9,164 nucleotides of DNA from Oleiagrimonas sp964566965. Its GTDB lineage: Bacteria; Pseudomonadota; Gammaproteobacteria; Xanthomonadales; Rhodanobacteraceae. A program made the translations under genes and the position numbers. Of this stretch, positions 1 through 6,019 are shown one piece after another. Position 1 is the stretch's first letter, and each line of letters opens with the position of its first letter. The stretch spans positions 1-9,164 of the forward strand of contig CAZMKO010000093.1 of assembly GCA_964566965.1 (NCBI GenBank). The letters run 5' to 3'. The notes beneath the pieces were generated by a model. That model was not told where the DNA came from. It was given only the letters and a program-made list of their open reading frames with translations, and ran no database searches.

Positions 1-428
1 CGCTCGGCGCCCTTGGCGATGACGATGAACTGCACCACGGTGATGATCAGGAACACCACCAGACCGACAATGAGGCTGCCGCCGACCACGAGGTTGCCGA
101 AGGTGTCGATGATGTGCCCGCCGTCGGCACGCAGCAGGATGGACCGGGTGATGGCGATGGACAACGCCAGCCGGAACAGCGTCGTCAGCAGCAACACACT
201 GGGGAAACTGGAAAAGGCAATGGCGGCCGGAATGTAGATCGCCATCAGCAACAGTCCGACGCCGACCAGGATGTTCAGTGCCACCAGCAGGTCGATGACC
301 AGGGTTGGCAGCGGCATGATCATCAGACCGATGATGGCCACCACGCCGGCCACCAGCACCAGGTCACCGTAGTTGCGCGAGCTGCCGCCGCGACCAAACT
401 GCGAGAAGATCGACGCCAGCGCGGTCAC
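1..428 (-). CDS. sctV: SctV (HrcV/LcrD family) export-gate protein, N-terminal part, cut by window edge
   Basis: Only the first 142 codons are present; the gene continues past base 1. The translation opens MTALASIFSQFGRGG, then a multi-pass hydrophobic region with the conserved FHIPEP-family stretch FSSFPSVLLLTTLFRLALS (about residues 71-89), a VVGG segment (about 119-122) and VQFIVIAKGAER at the cut. In this family SctV forms a nine-subunit ring under the SctRST core whose cytoplasmic domain receives chaperone-substrate complexes. The GTG start at 428-426 is chosen because a GGGAG ribosome site lies 7 bases upstream and no in-frame ATG is visible just upstream. It is the first gene of a leftward unit whose likely promoter lies near 665-716. 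The family assignment is firm. The injectisome rather than flagellar (FlhA) reading rests on the neighbouring sctQRSTU genes. Confidence 0.93.
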   Translation of the reverse strand, partial: MTALASIFSQFGRGGSSRNYGDLVLVAGVVAIIGLMIMPLPTLVIDLLVALNILVGVGLLLMAIYIPAAIAFSSFPSVLLLTTLFRLALSIAITRSILLRADGGHIIDTFGNLVVGGSLIVGLVVFLIITVVQFIVIAKGAE

Positions 429-435
429 GCAGTCG

Positions 436-440
436 CTCCC
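436..440 (-). promoter_or_regulatory. Ribosome-binding site of sctV
   Basis: GGGAG on the minus strand, 7 bases before the GTG codon. It decides the non-ATG start of sctV. Confidence 0.6.
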
Positions 441-664
441 GCACGCCGAACGGCTGGCGCGACGCGGCCACGACCCGTCATCGACGGGATGGCTGGAGAC
501 ATGACAACGAACCGACCTTGCACTTGCAGCGACTCCACACATCGGCGCACACGTACATCCGCGCGCGCCCGCCTGAGGCGCTCCCCCCGCTGTCGTGACG
601 GTACGTCCACGTATCCGGTCACGAACCTTTGCCCCCTGTCGGCAAAAGCTCCATAAATCATTTG

Positions 665-670
665 AACCTA
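665..670 (-). promoter_or_regulatory. Candidate -10 element of the leftward sctV promoter
   Basis: TAGGTT on the minus strand (TAnnnT pattern), starting 33.5 bases from the centre of box 1. There is no convincing -35 hexamer at the normal distance, as expected if an activator bound to box 1 replaces it. This is a weak match on its own. It is listed because the spacing resembles that of the boxes near 7178 and 8892. Confidence 0.35.
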
Positions 671-690
671 CCCAATGACATCCAGAACAT

Positions 691-716
691 GCAACCCCGG
701 GAAAACCCTAGGTTGC
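691..716. promoter_or_regulatory. Palindromic operator candidate upstream of sctV (box 1)
   Basis: Plus-strand left arm GCAACCCCGGG (691-701), spacer AAAA (702-705), right arm CCCTAGGTTGC (706-716). The arms match in reverse complement at 9 of 11 positions. The inner 13 bases GGGAAAACCCTAG recur identically at 7173-7185. Such a symmetric site fits a dimeric regulator; the FixJ-type regulator encoded at 2603-3199 is the local candidate. The palindrome and recurrence are seen directly; the regulator assignment is inference. Confidence 0.6.
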
Positions 717-884
717 AGCCGTACCCCGCCTGCTGGTTGTATCCCGCAGGACATGGCCGAACTACCTATGCCACGGAAGTCACGCCCCATGTATGGCGCA
801 GCGGGGCTCAATGCTCCCTGAACGCATGGCCGCATGGACGTCTTTTCACGACTGCCTCACAGATTCGGCCGCGGTCATCAAATC

Positions 885-905
885 GTCACGATCACTTCAC
901 GTGAC
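885..905. repeat. Inverted repeat GTCACG-N9-CGTGAC
   Basis: Perfect 6-base arms (885-890 and 900-905) separated by 9 bases, about 76 bases beyond the 3' end of the FliO-like gene. It could be a protein-binding site or part of a transcript end. No U-tract is present on either strand, so a classical terminator is not supported. Confidence 0.35.
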
Positions 906-907
906 TC

Positions 908-926
908 CCGGACCATGCATGTCCGG
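908..926. repeat. Inverted repeat CCGGAC-N7-GTCCGG
   Basis: Perfect 6-base GC-rich arms (908-913 and 921-926) around a spacer containing ATGCAT. It lies 54 bases downstream of the FliO-like stop codon in the direction of transcription, so a transcript-end hairpin is possible. It lacks a run of T. Confidence 0.35.
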
Positions 927-980
927 CATGGGACCGGCATCATGGGGGGATGGACGACGCATGGGGAGGATATGTTGGAA

Positions 981-1409
981 TCAGTCAGCGACAGAAGGGA
1001 AGCTGCCGTCGGCCCCACGCGATGCCACATCGGTTCCGTGCGGATCGTCCTGGCGCAATTCGGCCAGCAGCTCGACCCGGTTCGCGGTCACGCCGAGCAG
1101 CAGGCGTCGGTTCTGCGCATCCAGCACGACCACGCGCTCGCGGCTGCCGACCGCCACCGCCTGCACCACCCGCAGCGGGCCCTGGCGCCCACCGCGCAAT
1201 CCGCGGCCACGCCGCAGCCACCACAGCATGGCGGCCATGGCCAGCGTCACGGCCACCACCGGCGCCAGCAGTCCGAACCAGCTGGTGGCACTCGTGGCCG
1301 TGGCTTTGGTCACGGCATCGTTCGTTTCCGCAGCCCAAAGCAGACCGGGCCAGCACGCCATGGCCGCGGCACCGCGTCGCGACACGGACAGGAGGATTTT
1401 CACATTCAT
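981..1409 (-). CDS. FliO-like membrane protein (type III export-gate assembly factor family)
   Basis: 142 residues. The N-terminus looks like a signal peptide (residues 1-27: MNVKILL, then a hydrophobic part ending LLWA before AETND). A second hydrophobic segment at about 43-65 (WFGLLAPVVAVTLAMAAMLW) is followed by an Arg-rich stop-transfer. A cytoplasmic domain at about 77-120 carries the FliO signature: GPLRVVQAVAVGSRERVVVL, then a Leu-rich LLLGVTANRVELLAEL. In flagella FliO helps the FliP ring (the SctR equivalent) assemble; injectisomes are generally described as lacking FliO, so its place beside sctQRST is unusual. The ATG at 1409-1407 is the first start compatible with a signal peptide; a nearby GTG (1403-1401, giving MKILLSV) is possible. 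No clear ribosome site is visible. The gene is transcribed alone, away from the kinase operon. The family call rests on motif recognition, without an alignment. Confidence 0.72.
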   Translation of the reverse strand: MNVKILLSVSRRGAAAMACWPGLLWAAETNDAVTKATATSATSWFGLLAPVVAVTLAMAAMLWWLRRGRGLRGGRQGPLRVVQAVAVGSRERVVVLDAQNRRLLLGVTANRVELLAELRQDDPHGTDVASRGADGSFPSVAD

Positions 1410-1508
1410 TACATTGGTGTTAATGCGTGATGTCGGTAAATGGGTGCACGACGACACCCGGGAGGGAGGAGTGTCAAGGTACATGCAATACGATGGTGTT
1501 TGGTGAAC
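1410..1508. promoter_or_regulatory. Divergent control region between the FliO-like gene and the kinase operon
   Basis: On the plus strand there is an inverted repeat GGGTG-N8-CACCC (1442-1459) and a purine run GGAGGGAGGAG (1461-1471), a very strong Shine-Dalgarno match. This run is 11 bases before an ATG at 1483 that opens a 7-codon frame, MQYDGVW, ending at TGA 1504-1506, two bases before the kinase ATG at 1509. On the minus strand a perfect TTGACA (1477-1472) faces the FliO-like gene, but no good -10 follows at 17 bases. The CTAGGG-N4-CCC box found before three other units is absent here. No promoter can be assigned securely. Confidence 0.45.
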
Positions 1509-2606
1509 ATGCCTGCGACACGACGTGAACGCAAGCCGGCGTCGGCCGACATGGCCGGACGCGATACCCGCGCGGCATGGGCGATGGTGGATGCATTGCC
1601 GTGGCCGTGCATCGTGTTCGCGTGCGCAGACGGACGCATGCTCACCTGCAACGACGCACTGCGACGCGAATTTCCGCACCTCCCCGCGACCCTCGCCCAG
1701 GCCGACTTCGAGGCCATGCTGGAAGTAGTCGGCGAGCCCGGCGACGACGACATCATGGTGTATGCCGCCGACACCCGCCGCTGGTACTGCATGGAGCGCC
1801 GCACGCTGCCCGGCGAGCCGGCCGGCGAAGCCTTCTTCCTGTCCAACATGAGCGACCGCGTCGACTCGCTGCGGCGCCATCGCGAGCAACACGAACAGCT
1901 TCTGTCCACCTCGCGCGCCATGAGCGTGGGCGAGATGGCCACCACGCTGGCGCACGAGCTGAACCAACCGCTGGCCGCCGCGATCAACTACCTGGCCGGC
2001 TGCGAACAAATGGCAGCGACCGTCGCCGACAACGAGCGCCTGCTCAAGGGCGTGCAGCTGGCCCGCCGCCAGACCGAGCGCGCCGCGCAGATCATCGGCA
2101 GCATCCGCGAATTCGTGCACAGCCGCGAGCCGCACCGCGAGCATGTCGACGTGGCGCGCGTGGTGCGTGACGTCACCGAGCTGCTGCGCCTGGAAGCCAC
2201 GCAAAGCCGCGTCGGCATCGTCAACGCGCTGCCCGACAACCTGCCCCGCGTGTTCGCCGACCGGGTGATGCTGGAGCAGGTGCTGCTGAACCTCATCAAG
2301 AACGCCATCGAAGCGATGCAGGACACGCCGCCGGCACAACGCCGCATCACCGTGTCCGCACGCATCGACTACGACGACATGGTGGAACTGCGCGTGGCCG
2401 ACCGCGGCTGCGGGCTGGACGAGGACAGCATCGACAAGCTTTTCACGCCGCTTTACACCACCAAGTCCGAAGGACTGGGCATCGGCCTGGCAATCTGCCG
2501 CTCCATCATCGAGTATCACGAAGGGCGGCTTTTCGCCGAGCCCAATCCCGATGGCGAGAGCGGCTGCGCGCTGGTGTTCACCATGCCGCAGGGGGAACGT
2601 TCATGA
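1509..2606 (+). CDS. Soluble PAS-like sensor histidine kinase (FixL-like), T3SS-linked
   Basis: 365 residues from the ATG at 1509. There is no signal peptide or membrane segment, so it should act in the cytoplasm. About residues 25-118 look like a divergent PAS sensor fold (DALPWPCIVFACADGRMLT followed by a Trp/Cys-containing strand). The H-box is VGEMATTLAHELNQPLAAA with the phospho-acceptor His at about 149. The N-box LLNLIKNAIEAM is at about 259-270, the G1 box DRGCGLD at about 298-304, the F-box LFTPLYTTK at about 311-319 and the G2 box GLGIGLAI at about 322-329, so all kinase elements are intact. It should autophosphorylate and pass phosphate to the regulator whose ATG overlaps its TGA (ATGA, 2603-2606). 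The FixL heme-pocket histidine is not recognisable, so no ligand can be named. The frame stays open back to an ATG at 1440, but those 23 residues are unlike a PAS lead-in and lack a ribosome site. Confidence 0.9.
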   Translation: MPATRRERKPASADMAGRDTRAAWAMVDALPWPCIVFACADGRMLTCNDALRREFPHLPATLAQADFEAMLEVVGEPGDDDIMVYAADTRRWYCMERRTLPGEPAGEAFFLSNMSDRVDSLRRHREQHEQLLSTSRAMSVGEMATTLAHELNQPLAAAINYLAGCEQMAATVADNERLLKGVQLARRQTERAAQIIGSIREFVHSREPHREHVDVARVVRDVTELLRLEATQSRVGIVNALPDNLPRVFADRVMLEQVLLNLIKNAIEAMQDTPPAQRRITVSARIDYDDMVELRVADRGCGLDEDSIDKLFTPLYTTKSEGLGIGLAICRSIIEYHEGRLFAEPNPDGESGCALVFTMPQGERS

Positions 2607-3199
2607 GCACGGGACCGGAGACGCACGTCTACCTGGTTGACGACCACGGCGACTTCCGCGAGTCGTGCCGCTGGATACTGGAGCAATCAGGCTTCGAGGT
2701 ACACGATTTTGCCGGGGCCGAAACCCTGCTGGCCCATCTCGCCGAACAGGCGCCGCCACCGCGCAGCTGCCTGGTCAGCGACATCCGCATGCCCGGCATG
2801 AGCGGACTGGAACTACAGGACAAGCTCGCCCACAGCGGACACTCGATGCCGCTGATCTTCGTCACCGGGCACGGCGACGTGGCCCTGGCGGTCGAGGCGA
2901 TGCGCAAGGGCGCCGCCAACTTCCTGGAAAAACCGTTCGAGGCCACGCAGCTCACGGAAGCCATCCATACCGCGATGGCCAATCACACACCACAACTGGC
3001 GCCCGACGCGCTGCAACAACTGACCCCGCGTGAACGCCAGGTGCTGGACGGCATCATGGCCGGCAAGCTCAACAAGGTCATCGCCAGCGACCTCGACATC
3101 AGCCCCAAGACGGTGGAACTGCACCGTGCCAACCTGATGGCCAAGCTCGGCGCCCACAACGTGGTCGAATTGACGCGCACCGTGCTGGGGCAATCATGA
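2603..3199 (+). CDS. FixJ/NarL-type response regulator, T3SS-linked
   Basis: 198 residues. The receiver domain spans about 7-125: acidic pocket Asp13/Asp14 (LVDDHGDF), phospho-acceptor Asp60 in CLVSDIRMPGMSG, Thr88 in FVTGHGD and Lys110 in FLEKPF. All phosphorylation residues are present. A LuxR/FixJ helix-turn-helix follows at about 137-196 (LTPRERQVLDGIMAGKLNKVIA, then ISPKTVELHRANLMAKLGA). The layout is that of FixJ/TtrR-type activators working with HELNQPL-type kinases like its neighbour. Start and stop overlap the genes on both sides by ATGA, so kinase, regulator and sctQ should be translated as a coupled set. It is the natural candidate to bind the palindromic boxes at 691-716, 7167-7190 and 8888-8900, though this is not shown by the sequence. 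Confidence 0.95.
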   Translation: MSTGPETHVYLVDDHGDFRESCRWILEQSGFEVHDFAGAETLLAHLAEQAPPPRSCLVSDIRMPGMSGLELQDKLAHSGHSMPLIFVTGHGDVALAVEAMRKGAANFLEKPFEATQLTEAIHTAMANHTPQLAPDALQQLTPRERQVLDGIMAGKLNKVIASDLDISPKTVELHRANLMAKLGAHNVVELTRTVLGQS

Positions 3200-4236
3200 G
3201 CCACACCGACACTTCCGAAACCGGCGTGCGCGCGGAGCCGGACGCCCCGCTCGACGAGCGCACCGGCAACGCCGCGCCGACGGTACCCGACGAGACATTG
3301 CGCCACGCGGCGCAGCTGATGCTGGCCCGTGGCACGCGGCTGGCGTGGACCCACGACGGCCACGCGCTGACCCTGCGCGCCGGCGTCGGCCAGGGGCATG
3401 CGGCCGGACTCGCCTGCGCCTGCCTGGAACACGATGCCACCCGTCTTCGGGTGGCCATCGAACACGAAAGCGGCACGCCCACAACCGTCGACGGCCACTG
3501 GCGCGATGTCGACGACGAGGCGCGTGCGCTGGCCTGGACGCTGGCCAACCAGGCCCTGCTCGACACGCTGGGCGAACTGTTCGCCAACCCGGTGCTGGTG
3601 AGCGGCTTCGAACCGCGTGGCGGACACGGCCACCTGTGGCTGGCACTGGACTTCGTGTCCCGCGAGGGCCAGCACCTGGAAGGCTGGCTGGGTATCGGCG
3701 AGACCGAGGCCCGACGCCTGGGCAACCACGACGCGTGGGAGAACGCACCCGGCCACCTGCCCCTGCTGACCGATGCCGAGGCCGTGGATCTGGAATTGTG
3801 GCTGCCCGGCCCGCTGCTGACCGGTACCGACCGTGCAGCGCTGGCGGCCGGCGATGTGCTGCTGCTGGACACCGCCGGCGGACCGCTGGCGGAATTGCGT
3901 CCGGCTCCGGGAGCGACCGACCTCGTGCTCGGCCTTCCCGACCGCTGGACCCTGCGTCACGCGGCCGGCGACTGGACGGTGGCCGAGCGCGACCTGCTGC
4001 AGGCGCGCGACGAACACGGCCGGGTCCGCGTACGCCTGACCGGGCTGCACATGAAGCTGGAGCACCTGGCATGCCTGGCGCCGGACACGGTGCTGGCCCA
4101 CGAGCCGCTGCTTCCCGGCCGGACGGTGCAGATCACGCTCGACGACCGGCACTGCGCGGAGGGCACCCTGGTGATGCTGGGCGAGCGACTCGGCGTCTAC
4201 ATCGTTCAGCTCGAGGGCGAACATGGATTTCAGTAG
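3196..4236 (+). CDS. sctQ: SctQ (HrcQ/YscQ family) sorting-platform / C-ring protein
   Basis: 346 residues, soluble. The N-terminal two thirds are divergent and rich in Leu, Ala and Asp. The C-terminal portion is the conserved SpoA (FliN/FliM C-terminal) fold at about 283-342: CLAPDTVLAHEPLLPGRTVQ, then GTLVMLGERLGVYIVQLEG. A weaker first SpoA-like unit may lie at about 190-262. In injectisomes SctQ forms the cytoplasmic pods that load substrates and couple to the ATPase complex. The start ATG overlaps the regulator stop (3196-3199) and the gene overlaps sctR by 14 bases, giving one operon. Length (about 300-350) and position just before sctR are typical. In-frame internal starts (GTG 3979, ATG 4051) could give a short SctQ-C product, as known for several family members, but neither has a strong ribosome site. 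Confidence 0.87.
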   Translation: MSHTDTSETGVRAEPDAPLDERTGNAAPTVPDETLRHAAQLMLARGTRLAWTHDGHALTLRAGVGQGHAAGLACACLEHDATRLRVAIEHESGTPTTVDGHWRDVDDEARALAWTLANQALLDTLGELFANPVLVSGFEPRGGHGHLWLALDFVSREGQHLEGWLGIGETEARRLGNHDAWENAPGHLPLLTDAEAVDLELWLPGPLLTGTDRAALAAGDVLLLDTAGGPLAELRPAPGATDLVLGLPDRWTLRHAAGDWTVAERDLLQARDEHGRVRVRLTGLHMKLEHLACLAPDTVLAHEPLLPGRTVQITLDDRHCAEGTLVMLGERLGVYIVQLEGEHGFQ

Positions 4237-4888
4237 TTTCTCACCGGCCCTCATCATCGTCATCGTCGTGGCGCTGGCCATGGCGCCGTTCGTGGCGGTG
4301 ATGGTCACCTCCTTCACCAAGATCGTGGTCGTGCTCAGCCTGCTCCGCAACGCGCTGGGGCTGCAGCAGGTACCGCCCAACGTGGTACTCAACGGTCTGG
4401 CCATCATCCTGTCGGTGTACGTGATGAACCCGGTGATCACCGCCACCTACGACAGCGTGCATACACGCATGAGCACGCAGGCGCCCGGCCCGATGACACT
4501 GGACAAGCTCGGCGGGCTGGTCGAAACCGGCAAGGAGCCGCTGCGGCACTTCCTCATCCAGCACAGCCACGAGGCCGAACGCGCATTCTTCCTGCAGAGC
4601 GCCAAACGACTGTTGCCGGCCGAGCGCCGCGACAGCCTCAGCGCCGAGGATTACATCGTGATCGTGCCGGCGTTCACCGTCAGCGAGCTGACCGAGGCGT
4701 TCCAGATCGGGTTCATGCTGTTCTTGCCGTTCCTCATCATCGACCTGGTGGTGGCCAACATCCTGTTGTCGATGGGCATGATGATGCTTTCGCCGACCAT
4801 GGTGTCGCTGCCGTTCAAGTTGCTGTTGTTCGTGCTGCTCAGCGGCTGGGCCAAGCTCATCCACGGGCTGGTGTTGACCTACCATTGA
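4223..4888 (+). CDS. sctR: SctR (HrcR/YscR, FliP family) export-gate protein
   Basis: 221 residues. Hydrophobic segments lie at about 8-28, 54-72, 162-185 and 197-217. Family hallmarks are visible: TSFTKIVVVLSLLRNALGLQ (29-48) followed by QVPPN, the loop motif VPAFTVSELTEAFQIGFM (148-165), then MGMMMLSP (184-191) and a PFKLLLF...GWA end. Five SctR copies form the helical export pore with SctT and SctS. It has no cleavable signal peptide and is shorter than flagellar FliP (about 245 residues), which supports an injectisome protein. A GAGG ribosome site about 7 bases before the ATG lies inside sctQ, so translation is coupled. Confidence 0.96.
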   Translation: MDFSSFSPALIIVIVVALAMAPFVAVMVTSFTKIVVVLSLLRNALGLQQVPPNVVLNGLAIILSVYVMNPVITATYDSVHTRMSTQAPGPMTLDKLGGLVETGKEPLRHFLIQHSHEAERAFFLQSAKRLLPAERRDSLSAEDYIVIVPAFTVSELTEAFQIGFMLFLPFLIIDLVVANILLSMGMMMLSPTMVSLPFKLLLFVLLSGWAKLIHGLVLTYH

Positions 4889-4924
4889 CCGGGACGCCCG
4901 CCCGACCGATACCGGATACGTGCC

Positions 4925-5191
4925 ATGCATGACCAGGAAATCGAACTCGCCCGCCAGGCTCTGTGGCTGATCCTGGCCCTGTCCGCGCCACCGATCATCT
5001 GCGCGGCCATCGCCGGCCTGTTCGTGGCCATCCTGCAGGCCGCCACGCAGATCCAGGAGCAGACGTTTCCCTATGCGGTGAAGTTCATCGCCATCGTGCT
5101 GGCGATCCTGGGCACGGCGACCATGCTTGGTGGCACGCTGTTCAATTTTGCCGACCGCCTGTTCACGCATTTCCCGTCCATGGTCCACTGA
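4925..5191 (+). CDS. sctS: SctS (HrcS/YscS, FliQ family) export-gate protein
   Basis: 88 residues, the usual family length. It has two hydrophobic helices (about 14-36 and 50-72) joined by the characteristic polar loop ILQAATQIQEQTFPYAVKF (about 37-55), which contains the conserved Gln-rich motif. Four SctS copies wrap around the SctR/SctT pore. It follows sctR after a 36-base gap with only a weak GGA ribosome signal, and it precedes sctT by 9 bases. Confidence 0.95.
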   Translation: MHDQEIELARQALWLILALSAPPIICAAIAGLFVAILQAATQIQEQTFPYAVKFIAIVLAILGTATMLGGTLFNFADRLFTHFPSMVH

Positions 5192-5200
5192 GTCGCCACG

Positions 5201-6001
5201 GTGATACTGGTCACGCCCGTCGAATACCTCGGCCACCAGATGAGCGGCATCGCGTTGACGCTGCCGCGCATCGTCGGCGCGTTCCTGGTGCTGCCGCTGA
5301 TGACGGAAAAGACCATGCCGGCGCTGGTGCGCAACAGCTTCTACGTCAGCCTGGCGGTACTGCTGTACCCGCTGGCCTCCACCATACGGCCGTATTCGGC
5401 CATCACCGATCGCAGCATGTGGTTCATGGTGATGGGCAAGGAATTTTTCATCGGACTGGCGCTGGGCTTCTGCTTCGGCATGGTGTTCTGGGCGCTCAGC
5501 GCCGCCGGCGCCGTGGTCGACAACAAGATCGGCTATTCCTTCGCGCAGGAAATGGACCCGATTTCGGGCCAGCAGACCACACTCACCAGCGTGTTCCTGA
5601 TGCAGCTGGGAGTGTGGCTGTTCATGACCAGCGGCGCGTTCATCATCTTTCTCGACCTGCTGATGTCCAGTTACGCGATCTGGCCGGTGGCCAGCCTGCT
5701 GCCGCCGCTGAAAACCGAAAGCCTGGCCTTTTTCACCGGGCAGTTCTCGTTCTTCATGACCGCCGTGCTGATGCTGTCGGCGCCCGGCCTGGTGGTGATG
5801 TCGCTGGCCGACATCTCGCTGGGGCTGATGAACCGCTACGCGCAGCAGCTGAACGTATTCGCCCTGTCATTGCCGATCAAGGCATGGATGTCGACCTGGG
5901 TGTTGCTGCTGGCACTGGGCGCGATGGTCGAGGTGGTGCTGCGACGTCTGGCCGAAAACCGCGGCCTGGTGCACGCGTTGGAACAGGTCTTCGGCCACTG
6001 A
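5201..6001 (+). CDS. sctT: SctT (HrcT/YscT, FliR family) export-gate protein
   Basis: 266 residues, normal for the family, with six or more hydrophobic segments. Recognisable parts are LPRIVGAFLVLPLM (21-34), MGKEFFIGLALGFCFGMVFW (78-97), AAGAVVDNKIGYSF with the conserved DN (101-114), MDPISGQQTT (118-127), SAPGLVVMSLADISLGLMNR (193-212) and QQLNVFALSLPIK (215-227). It is the single-copy subunit closing the SctR5-SctT ring. The start is uncertain: GTG at 5201 sits 9 bases after sctS with no clear ribosome site, while an ATG at 5240 (residue 14) also precedes the first conserved motif. It is the last gene of the plus-strand operon. The next gene, sctU, is inverted and its stop is only 18 bases away, with no clear terminator between. 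Confidence 0.94.
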   Translation: MILVTPVEYLGHQMSGIALTLPRIVGAFLVLPLMTEKTMPALVRNSFYVSLAVLLYPLASTIRPYSAITDRSMWFMVMGKEFFIGLALGFCFGMVFWALSAAGAVVDNKIGYSFAQEMDPISGQQTTLTSVFLMQLGVWLFMTSGAFIIFLDLLMSSYAIWPVASLLPPLKTESLAFFTGQFSFFMTAVLMLSAPGLVVMSLADISLGLMNRYAQQLNVFALSLPIKAWMSTWVLLLALGAMVEVVLRRLAENRGLVHALEQVFGH

Positions 6002-6019
6002 CGCCGCGGGTGTCGGCAC

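Larger units (their letters stand above)
429..980. other. 552-base non-coding region between sctV and the FliO-like gene
   Basis: No reading frame here has the G/C-rich third-position pattern of the neighbouring genes. The stretch holds the palindromic box at 691-716, a -10-like hexamer at 665-670, and two adjacent inverted repeats at 885-905 and 908-926. If the promoter is placed correctly, sctV has an untranslated leader of about 230 bases. A 78-codon minus-strand frame (661-425) ends in a GTGA overlap with the sctV start, but its composition is poor and it is not called. Confidence 0.6.

Noticed and set aside
114..656. 180-codon plus-strand frame at the left edge
   Set aside because: Antisense to the sctV start, with His/Gln/Arg-rich shadow composition.
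425..661. 78-codon minus-strand frame upstream of sctV
   Set aside because: Mixed third positions, weak ribosome site and no recognisable motif. Kept only as a low-interest observation because of the GTGA overlap.
963..1430. Plus-strand ATG at 972 after GGGGAGGA, opening a frame antisense to the FliO-like gene
   Set aside because: The purine run is one base from the ATG, too close for ribosome binding, and the product is a Gln/His-rich shadow.
981..2519. 512-codon minus-strand frame running through the FliO-like gene and the kinase gene
   Set aside because: Only its last 142 codons are the FliO-like protein. The rest is antisense to an intact histidine kinase, kept open by the GC-rich codon pattern.
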